Shown one piece after another: positions 51,573 through 62,798 of a stretch of DNA of 64,000 nucleotides. Within the stretch, counting starts at the first letter, position 1; the number at the start of each line of letters is the position of its first letter. The stretch comes from Protonemura montana (taxonomy: Eukaryota; Arthropoda; Insecta; Plecoptera; Nemouridae), in assembly GCA_947568835.1 (NCBI GenBank), contig CANOQG010000007.1, forward strand, positions 3,906,001-3,970,000, written 5' to 3'. The notes under the pieces were generated by a model, which made no database searches, was not told where the DNA came from, and saw only the letters and a list, made by a program, of their open reading frames with translations. Made by a program: the position numbers and the translations under genes.

Positions 51573-54361
51573 TGGGGCAGAACATGGGGCAGGACATGGG
51601 GCAGGACACGGGGCAGGACATGGGGCAGGACATGGGGCAGGAAATAGGACAGGACAAGGGGCAGGACATGGGGCAGGACATGGGGCAGGACATAGGGCAG
51701 GACATGGGGCAGGACATGAGGCAGGACATGGGACAGGACATGGGGCAGGACATGGGGCAGGACATGGGACAGGACATAGGGCAGGACTAGGGGCAGGACA
51801 TGGGGCAGGACATGGGGCAGGACATGGGACAGGACATATGGCAGGACATGGGGCAGGACATGGGGCAGGACATGGGGCAGGAAATGGGGCAGGACATGGG
51901 ACATGGGGCAGGACATGGAGCAGGACATGGGGAAGGACAAGGGGCAGGACATGGGGCAGGACATAGGGCAGGACATGGGGCAGGACATGGGGCAGGACAT
52001 GGGGCAGGACATGGGACATGGGGCAAGACATGGGGCAGGACATAGGGCAGGACATGGGGCAGGACATGGGGCAGGACATGGGACAAGACATAGGGCAGGA
52101 CATGGGGCAGGACATGGGGCAGGACATGGGGCAGGACATGGGACATGGGGCAGGACAGGGGGAGGACATGGAGCAGGACATGGGCAGGACATGGGGCAGG
52201 ACATGGGACAGGACATAGGGAAGGACATGGGGCAGGACATGGGGCAGGACATGGGGCAGGACATGGGGCAGGACATGGGGCAGGAAATGGGACAGGACAA
52301 AGGGCAGGACATGGGGCAGGACATGGGACATGGGGCAGGACATGGGGCAGGACATGGGGCATGACATGGGGCAGGACATGGGACAGGACATGGGGCAGGA
52401 CATGGGGCAGGACATGGGGCAGGACATGGGGCAGGACATGAGGCAGGACATTGGACAGGACATGGGGCAAAACATGGGGCAGGACATGGGACAGGACATG
52501 GGACAGGACATGGGGCAGGACATGGGGCAGGACATGGGGCAGGACATGGGACATGAGGCAGGACAGGGGGAGGACATGGAGCGGGACATGGGGCAGGACA
52601 TGGGGCAGGACATGGAGCAGGATATGGGGCAGGAAATGGGGCAGGACATGGGACAGGACATAGGGCAGGACATGGGGCAGGCCATGTTGCAGGACATGGG
52701 GCAGGACATAAGACATAGGGCAGGACAGGGGGAGGACATGGAGCAGGACATGGGGCATTACATGGGGCAGGACATAAGACAGGACATAGGGCAGGACATG
52801 GGGCAGGACATGGGGCAGGACATGGGGCAGGACATGGGGCAGGACATGAGGCAGGACATTGGACAGGACATGGGGCAAAACATGGGGCAGGACATGGGAC
52901 TGGACATGGGGCAGGACATGGGGCAGGACATGGGGCAGGACATGGGGCAGGACATGGGACATGAGGCAGGACAGGGGGAGGACATGGAGCGGGACATGGG
53001 GCAGGACATGGGGCAGGACATGGAGCAGGACATGGGGCAGGAAATAAGGCAGGACATGGGACAGGACATAGGGCAGGACATGGGGCAGGACATGAGGCAG
53101 GACATGGGGCAGGACATAAGACATAGGGCAGGACAGGGGGAGGACATGGAGCAGGACATGGGGCATTACATGGGGCAGGACATAAGACAGGACATAGGGC
53201 AGGACATGGGGCAGGACATGGGGCAGGACATGGGACATGGGGCAAGACATGGGGCAGGACATGAGGCAGGACATGGGGCAGGACATGGGGCAGGACATGG
53301 GGCAGGACATGGGACATAGGGCAGGACAGGGGGAGGACATGGAGCAGGACATGGGGCAGGACATGGGGCAGGACATAAGACAGGACATAGGGCAGGACAT
53401 GGGGCAGGACATGGGGCAGGACATGGGGCAGGACACGGGACATGGGGCAAGACATGGGGCAGGACATGGGGCAGGGCATGGGGCAGGACATGGGGCAGGA
53501 CATAGGGCAGGACATGGGGTAGGACATGAGGCAGGACATGAGACAGGACATGGGGCAGGACATGGGGCAGGACATGGGACAGGACATATTGCAGGACATT
53601 GGGCAGGACATGGGGCAAAACATGGGGCAGGACATGGGACAGGACATGGGGCAGGACATGGGGCAGGACATGGGGCAGGACATGGGGAAGGACATGGGAC
53701 ATGAGGCAGGACAGGGGGAGGACATGGAGCAGGACATGGTGCAGGACATGGGGCAGGACATGGGGCAGGACATGGGACAGGACATAGGGCAGTACATGGG
53801 GCAGGACATGAGGCAGGACATGGGGCAGGACATGGGACATAGGGCAGGACAGGGGAAGGACATGGAGCAGGACATGGGGCAGGACATGGGGCAGGACATA
53901 AGACAGGACATAGGGCAGGACATGGGGTAGGACATGGGGCAGGACATGGGGCAGGACATGGGACATGGGCAAGACATGGGGCAGGACATGGGGCAGGACA
54001 TGGGGCAGGACATGGGGCAGGACATGGGGCAGGACATGGGACATGGGGCAGGACATGGGGCAGGACATGGGGCAGGACATGGGGCAGGACATGGGGCAGG
54101 ACATGGGGCAGGACATAGGGCAGGCCATGGTGCAGGACATGGGGCAGGACATGGAGCAGGACATGGGACATGACATGGGACAGGACATGGGGCAGGACAT
54201 GGCGCAGGACATGGGGCAGGACATGGGGCAGGACATGGGGCAGGACATAGGGCAGGACATGGGGTAGGACATGAGGCAGGACATGGGACAGGACATGGGG
54301 CAGGACATGGGGCAGGACATGGGACAGGACATAGGGCAGGACATGGGGCAGGACATGGGGC

Positions 54362-57300
54362 AAAACATGGGGCAGGACATAAGACAGGACATGGGGCAGG
54401 ACATTGGCCAGGCTATGGGGCAGGACATGGGGCAGGACATGAGGCAGGACATGGGACATGGGGAAAGACATGGGGCAAGACATGGGGCAGGACATGGGGC
54501 AGGACATGGGGCAGGACATGGGACAGGACATAGGGCAGGACATGGGGCAGGACATGGGGCAGGACATGGGGCAGGACATGGGACAGGACATGGAGCAGGA
54601 CATGGGGCAGGACATGGGGCAGGACATGGGACAGGACATAGGGAAGGACATGGGGCAGGACATGGGGCAGGACATGGGGTAGGACATGGGGCAGGAAATG
54701 GGACAGGACAAGGGGCAGGACATGGGGCAGGACATGAGGCAGGACATGGGGCATTACATGGGGCAGGACATAAGACAGGACATAGGGCAGGACATGGGGC
54801 AGGACATGGGGCAGGACATGGGGCAGGACATGGGACATGGGGCAAGACATGGGGCAGGACATGAGGCAGGACATGGGGCAGGACATGGGGCAGGACATGG
54901 GGCAGGACATGGGGTAGGACATGGGGCAGGAAATGGGACAGGACAAGGGGCAGGACATGGGGCAGGACATGGGACATGGGGCAGGACATGGGGCAGGACA
55001 TGGGGCAGGACATGGGGCAGGACATGGGGCAGGACATGGGGCAGGACATGGGGCAGGACATAGGGCAGGACATGGGGCAGGACATGGGGCAGGACATGGA
55101 GCAGGACATGGGACATGACATGGGACAGGACATGGGGCAGGACATGGGGCAGGACATGGGGAAGGACGTAGGGCAGGACATGGGGCAGGACATGGGGCAG
55201 GACATGGGGCAGGACATAGGGCAGGACATGGGGCAGGACATGGGGCAGGACATGGAGCAGGACATGGGGCAGGACATTGGGCAGGACATGGGACAGGACA
55301 TGGGGCAGGACATGGGGCAGGACATGGGGCAGGATATGAGGCAGGACATGGGGCAGGACATGAGGCAGGACATGGGACATGAGGTAAGACATGGGGCAGG
55401 ACATGGAGCAGGACATGGGACAGGACATGGGGCAGGACATGGGGCAGGACATGGGGCATGACATGGGACATGGGGCAGGACATGGGGTGGAACATGGAGC
55501 AGAAAATGGGGCACGACATGGGGCAGGACATAGGGCAGGACATGGGGCAGGACATGGGGCAGGACATGGGGCAGGACATGGGACATGGGGCAAGACATGG
55601 GGCAGGACATAGGGCAGGACATGGGGCAGGACATGGGGCAGGACATGGGACAGGACATAGGGCAGGACATGGGGAAGGACATGGGGCAGGAAATGGGGCA
55701 GGACATGGGACATGGGGCAGGACAGGGGGAGGACATGGAGCAGGACATGGGGCAGGACATGGGGCAGGACATGAGGCAGGACATGGGACATGGGGCAGGA
55801 CAGGGGGAGGACATGGAGCAGGACATGGGGCAGGGCATGGGGCAGGACATGGGACAGGACATAGGGAAGGACATGGGGCAGGACATGGGGCAGGACATGG
55901 GGCAGGACATGGGACATGGGGCAAGACATGGGACAGGACATGGGGCAGAACATGGGGCAGGACATGGGGCAGGACATGGGGCGGGACATAGGCCAGGACA
56001 TGGGGCAGGAAATGGGACAGGACAAAGGGCAGGACATGGGGCAGGACATGGGACATGGGGCAGGACATGGGGCAGGACATGGGGCATGACATGGGGCAGG
56101 ACATGGGACAGGACATGGGGCAGGACATGGGGCAGGACATGGGGCAGGACATGGGGCAGGACATGAGGCAGGACATGGGACAGGACATGGGGCAGGACAT
56201 GGGGCAGGACATGGGACATGGGGCAGGACATGGGGCAGGACATGGAGCAGGAGATGGGGCAGGAAATGGGGCAGGACATGGGACAGGACATAGGGCAGGA
56301 CATGGGGCAGGACATGAGGCAGGACATGGGGCAGGACATGGGACATAGGGCAGGACAGGGGAAGGACATGGAGCAGGACATGGGGCAGGACATGGGGCAG
56401 GACATAAGACAGGACATAGGGCAGGACATGGGGCAGGACATGGGGCAGGACATGGAGCAGGACATGGGGCAGGACATTGGGCAGGACATGGGACAGGACA
56501 TGGGGCAGGACATGGGGCAGGACATGGGGCAGGATATGAGGCAGGACATGGGGCAGGACATGAGGCAGGACATAAGACAGGACATAGGGCAGGACATGGG
56601 GCAGGACATGGGGAAGGACATGGGGCAGGACATGGGACATGGGGCAAGACATGGGGCAGGACATGAGGCAGGACATGGGGCAGGACATGGGGCAGGACAT
56701 GGGGCAGGACATGGGGTAGGACATGGGGCAGGAAATGGGACAGGACAAGGGGCAGGACATGGGGCAGGACATGGGACATGGGGCAGGACATGGGGCAGGA
56801 CATGGGGCAGGACATGGGGCAGGACATGGGGCAGGACATGGGGCAGGACATGGGGCAGGACATAGGGCAGGACATGGGGCAGGACATGGGGCAGGACATG
56901 GAGCAGGACATGGGACATGACATGGGACAGGACATGGGGCAGGACATGGGGCAGGACATGGGGAAGGACATAGGGCAGGACATGGGGCAGGACATGGGGC
57001 AGGACATGGGGCAGGACATAGGGCAGGACATGGGGCAGGACATGGGGCAGGACATGGAGCAGGACATGGGGCAGGACATTGGGCAGGACATGGGACAGGA
57101 CATGGGGCAGGACATGGGGCAGGACATGGGGCAGGATATGAGGCAGGACATGGGGCAGGACATGAGGCAGGACATGGGACATGAGGTAAGACATGGGGCA
57201 GGACATGGAGCAGGACATGGGACAGGACATGGGGCAGGACATGGGGCAGGACATGGGGCATGACATGGGACATGGGGCAGGACATGGGGTGTAACATGGA

Positions 57301-58021
57301 GCAGAAAATGGGGCACGACATGGGGCAGGACATAGGGCAGGACATGGGGCAGGACATGGGGCAGGACATGGGGCAGGACATGGGACATGGGGCAAGACAT
57401 GGGGCAGGACATAGGGCAGGACATGGGGCAGGACATGGGGCAGGACATGGGACAGGACATAGGGCAGGACATGGGGAAGGACATGGGGCAGGAGATGGGG
57501 CAGGACATGGGACAGGACATGGGGCAGGACATGGGGCAGGACATGGGGCATGACATGGGACATGGGGCAGGACATGGGGTGGAACATGGAGCAGAAAATG
57601 GGGCACGACATGGGGCAGGACATAGGGCAGGACATGGGGCAGGACATGGGGCAGGAAATGGGGCAGGACATGGGACATGGGGCAAGACATGGGGCAGGAC
57701 ATAGGGCAGGACATGGGGCAGGACATGGGGCAGGACATGAGGCAGGACATGGGACAGGACATGGGGCAGGACATGGGGCAGGACATGGGACATGGGGCAG
57801 GACATGGGGCAGGACATGGAGCAGGAGATGGGGCAGGAAATGGGGCAGGACATGGGACAGGACATAGGGCAGGACATGGGGCAGGACATGAGGCAGGACA
57901 TGGGGCAGGACATGGGACATAGGGCAGGACAGGGGAAGGACATGGAGCAGGACATGGGGCAGGACATGGGGCAGGACATAAGACAGGACATAGGGCAGGA
58001 CATGGGGTAGGACATGGGGCA
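54362..58021. repeat. Type B unit with 1,802-bp tandem sub-repeat
   Basis: From about 54,770 the variant order repeats with a step of 1,802 bp (for example 54,921 and 56,723). The second copy breaks off near 57.5 kb, where a GGGGTGGAACATGG segment recurs (57,290 and 57,580). The stretch 54.4-55.94 kb matches 46.4-47.94 kb at an offset of 8,003 bp. Private changes are GACGTAGGG at 55,167 and GGTGTAACATGG at 57,290. Confidence 0.8.
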
Positions 58022-58104
58022 GATCATGGGGCAGGACATGGGACATGGGGCAAGACATGGGGCAGGACATGGGGCAGGACATGGGGCAGGACATGGGGCA
58101 GATC
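58022..58104. repeat. GATC doublet 5
   Basis: GATC at 58,022 and 58,101, 79 bp apart, 15,155 bp from doublet 3. Confidence 0.9.
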
Positions 58105-61100
58105 ATGGGGCAGGACATGGGACATGGGGCAGGACATGGGGCAGGACATGGGGCAGGACATGGGGCAGGACATGGGGCAGGACATGGGGCAGGACATAGG
58201 GCAGGCCATGGGGCAGGACATGGGGCAGGACATGGAGCAGGACATGGGACATGACATGGGACAGGACATGGGGCAGGACATGGCGCAGGACATGGGGCAG
58301 GACATGGGGCAGGACATGGGGCAGGACATAGGGCAGGACATGGGGTAGGACATGAGGCAGGACATGGGACAGGACATGGGGCAGGACATGGGGCAGGACA
58401 TGGGACAGGACATAGGGCAGGACATGAGGCAGGACATGGGGCAAAACATGGGGCAGGACATGGGACAGGACATGGGGAAGGACATTGGCCAGGCTATGGG
58501 GCAGGACATGGGGCAGGACATGAGGCAGGACATGGGACATGGGGAAAGACATGGGGCAGGACATGGGGCAGGACATGGGGCAGGACATGGGGCAGGACAT
58601 GGGACAGGACATAGGGCAGGACATGGGGCAGGACATGGGGCAGGACATGGGGCAGGACATGGGACAGGACATGGAGCAGGACATGGGGCAGGACATGGGG
58701 CAGGACATGGGACAGGACATAGGGAAGGACATGGGGCAGGAAATGGGGCAGGACATGGGGCAGGACATGGGGCAGGACATGAGGCAGGACATTGGACAGG
58801 ACATGGGGCAAAACATGGGGCAGGACATGGGACTGGACATGGGGCAGGACATGGGGCAGGACATGGGGCAGGACATGGGGCAGGACATAGGGCAGGACAT
58901 GGGGCAGGACATGGGGCAGGACATGGGGCAGGACATAGGGCAGGACATGGGGCAGGACATGGGGCAGGACATGGAGCAGGACATGGGGCAGGACATTGGG
59001 CAGGACATGGGACAGGACATGGGGCAGGACATGGGGCAGGACATGGGGCAGGATATGAGGCAGGACATGGGGCAGGACATGAGGCAGGACATGGGACATG
59101 AGGTAAGACATGGGGCAGGACATGGAGCAGGACATGGGACAGGACATGGGGCAGGACATGGGGCAGGACATGGGGCATGACATGGGACATGGGGCAGGAC
59201 ATGGGGTGGAACATGGAGCAGAAAATGGGGCACGACATGGGGCAGGACATAGGGCAGGACATGGGGCAGGACATGGGGCAGGAAATGGGGCAGGACATGG
59301 GACATGGGGCAAGACATGGGGCAGGACATAGGGCAGGACATGGGACAGGACATAGGGCAGGACATGAGGCAGGACATGGGGCAAAACATGGGGCAGGACA
59401 TGGGACAGGACATGGGGCAGGACATTGGCCAGGCTATGGGGCAGGACATGGGGCAGGACATGAGGCAGGACATGGGACATGGGGAAAGACATGGGGCAGG
59501 ACATGGGGCAGGACATGGGGCAGGACATGGGGCAGGACATGGGACAGGACATAGGGCAGGACATGGGGCAGGACATGGGGCAGGACATGGGGCAGGACAT
59601 GGGACAGGACATGGAGCAGGACATGGGGCAGGACATGGGGCAGGACATGGGACAGGACATAGGGAAGGACATGGGGCAGGAAATGGGGCAGGACATGGGG
59701 CAGGACATGGGGCAGGACATGAGGCAGGACATTGGACAGGACATGGGGCAAAACATGGGGCAGGACATGGGACTGGACATGGGGCAGGACATGGGGCAGG
59801 ACATGGGGCAGGACATGGGGCAGGACATGGGACATGAGGCAGGACAGGGGGAGGACATGGAGCGGGACATGGGGCAGGACATGGGGCAGGACATGGAGCA
59901 GGACATGGGGCAGGAAATAAGGCAGGACATGGGACAGGACATAGGGCAGGACATGGGGCAGGACATGAGGCAGGACATGGGGCAGGACATAAGACATAGG
60001 GCAGGACAGGGGGAGGACATGGAGCAGGACATGGGGCATTACATGGGGCAGGACATAAGACAGGACATAGGGCAGGACATGGGGCAGGACATGGGGCAGG
60101 ACATGGGGCAGGACATGGGACATGGGGAAAGACATGGGGCAGGACATGAGGCAGGACATGGGGCAGGACATGGGGCAGGACATGGCGCAGGACATGGGGC
60201 AGGACATGGGGCAGGACATGGGGCAGGACATAGGGCAGGACATGGGGTAGGACATGAGGCAGGACATGGGACAGGACATGGGGCAGGACATGGGGCAGGA
60301 CATGGGACAGGACATAGGGCAGGACATGGGGCAGGACATGGGGCAAAACATGGGGCAGGACATAAGACAGGACATGGGGCAGGACATTGGCCAGGCTATG
60401 GGGCAGGACATGGGGCAGGACATGAGGCAGGACATGGGACATGGGGAAAGACATGGGGCAAGACATGGGGCAGGACATGGGGCAGGACATGGGGCAGGAC
60501 ATGGGACAGGACATAGGGCAGGACATGGGGCAGGACATGGGGCAGGACATGGGGCAGGACATGGGACAGGACATGGAGCAGGACATGGGGCAGGACATGG
60601 GGCAGGACATGGGACAGGACATAGGGAAGGACATGGGGCAGGACATGGGGCAGGACATGGGGTAGGACATGGGGCAGGAAATGGGACAGGACAAGGGGCA
60701 GGACATGGGGCAGGACATGAGGCAGGACATGGGGCATTACATGGGGCAGGACATAAGACAGGACATAGGGCAGGACATGGGGCAGGACATGGGGCAGGAC
60801 ATGGGGCAGGACATGGGACATGGGGCAAGACATGGGGCAGGACATGAGGCAGGACATGGGGCAGGACATGGGGCAGGACATGGGGCAGGACATGGGGTAG
60901 GACATGGGGCAGGAAATGGGACAGGACAAGGGGCAGGACATGGGGCAGGACATGGGACATGGGGCAGGACATGGGGCAGGACATGGGGCAGGACATGGGG
61001 CAGGACATGGGGCAGGACATGGGGCAGGACATGGGGCAGGACATGGGGCAGGACATGGAGCAGGACATGGGACATGACATGGGACAGGACATGGGGCAGG

Positions 61101-62715
61101 ACATGGGGCAGGACATGGGGAAGGACATAGGGCAGGACATGGGGCAGGACATGGGGCAGGACATGGGGCAGGACATAGGGCAGGACATGGGGCAGGACAT
61201 GGGGCAGGACATGGAGCAGGACATGGGGCAGGACATTGGGCAGGACATGGGACAGGACATGGGGCAGGACATGGGGCAGGACATGGGGCAGGATATGAGG
61301 CAGGACATGGGGCAGGACATGAGGCAGGACATGGGACATGAGGTAAGACATGGGGCAGGACATGGAGCAGGACATGGGACAGGACATGGGGCAGGACATG
61401 GGGCAGGACATGGGGCATGACATGGGACATGGGGCAGGACATGGGGTGGAACATGGAGCAGAAAATGGGGCACGACATGGGGCAGGACATAGGGCAGGAC
61501 ATGGGGCAGGACATGGGGCAGGACATGGGGCAGGACATGGGACATGGGGCAAGACATGGGGCAGGACATAGGGCAGGACATGGGGCAGGACATGGGGCAG
61601 GACATGGGACAGGACATAGGGCAGGACATGGGGAAGGACATGGGGCAGGAAATGGGGCAGGACATGGGACATGGGGCAGGACAGGGGGAGGACATGGAGC
61701 AGGACATGGGGCAGGACATGGGGCAGGACATGGGGCAGGACATGGGACATGGGGCAGGACAGGGGGAGGACATGGAGCAGGACATGGGGCAGGACATGGG
61801 GCAGGACATGGGACAGGACATAGGGAAGGACATGGGGCAGGACATGGGGCAGGACATGGGGCAGGACATGGGACATGGGGCAAGACATGGGACAGGACAT
61901 GGGGCAGAACATGGGGCAGGACATGGGGCAGGACATGGGGCGGGACATAGGCCAGGACATGGGGCAGGAAATGGGACAGGACAAAGGGCAGGACATGGGG
62001 CAGGACATGGGACATGGGGCAGGACATGGGGCAGGACATGGGGCATGACATGGGGCAGGACATGGGACAGGACATGGGGCAGGACATGGGGCAGGACATG
62101 GGGCAGGACATGGGGCAGGACATGAGGCAGGACATGGGACAGGACATGGGGCAGGACATGGGGCAGGACATGGGACATGGGGCAGGACATGGGGCAGGAC
62201 ATGGAGCAGGAGATGGGGCAGGACATGGGGCAGGACATGGGGCATGACATGGGACATGGGGCAGGACATGGGGTGGAACATGGAGCAGAAAATGGGGCAC
62301 GACATGGGGCAGGACATAGGGCAGGACATGGGGCAGGACATGGGGCAGGAAATGGGGCAGGACATGGGACATGGGGCAAGACATGGGGCAGGACATAGGG
62401 CAGGACATGGGGCAGGACATGGGGCAGGACATGAGGCAGGACATGGGACAGGACATGGGGCAGGACATGGGGCAAGACATGGGACATGGGGCAGGACATG
62501 GGGCAGGACATGGAGCAGGAGATGGGGCAGGAAATGGGGCAGGACATGGGACAGGACATAGGGCAGGACATGGGGCAGGACATGAGGCAGGACATGGGGC
62601 AGGACATGGGACATAGGGCAGGACAGGGGAAGGACATGGAGCAGGACATGGGGCAGGACATGGGGCAGGACATAAGACAGGACATAGGGCAGGACATGGG
62701 GTAGGACATGGGGCA
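58022..62715. repeat. Type B unit, 4,694 bp between GATC doublets
   Basis: The first part copies 42.87 kb onward (offset 15,155). From about 59.43 kb it copies 45.4-47.0 kb (offset 13,986). The TTGGCC landmark occurs at 58,485, 59,425 and 60,387, and the GCGGGACATAGGCC landmark at 61,941. The joined order differs from the 43-47 kb region, which shows an internal deletion or unequal exchange. Confidence 0.8.
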
Positions 62716-62798
62716 GATCATGGGGCAGGACATGGGACATGGGGCAAGACATGGGGCAGGACATGGGGCAGGACATGGGGCAGGACATGGGGCAGATC
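62716..62798. repeat. GATC doublet 6
   Basis: GATC at 62,716 and 62,795, 79 bp apart, 4,694 bp from doublet 5. Confidence 0.9.

Larger units (their letters stand above)
47940..54361. repeat. Type A block, partial third copy inserted in type B
   Basis: At about 47,940 the sequence switches from type B to a copy of 13.57 kb onward: offset 34,372 bp up to about 49.06 kb, then 34,218 bp from about 49.35 kb to the end. CATATGG monomers, absent from 20-47 kb, reappear, and the CCATGTTG landmark lies at 52,680. The 154-bp offset change is produced by a local rearrangement at 48.5-49.35 kb. The right edge is given as the type A/B boundary, but the match to copy 2 continues into type B to about 55.06 kb. 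Confidence 0.85.
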
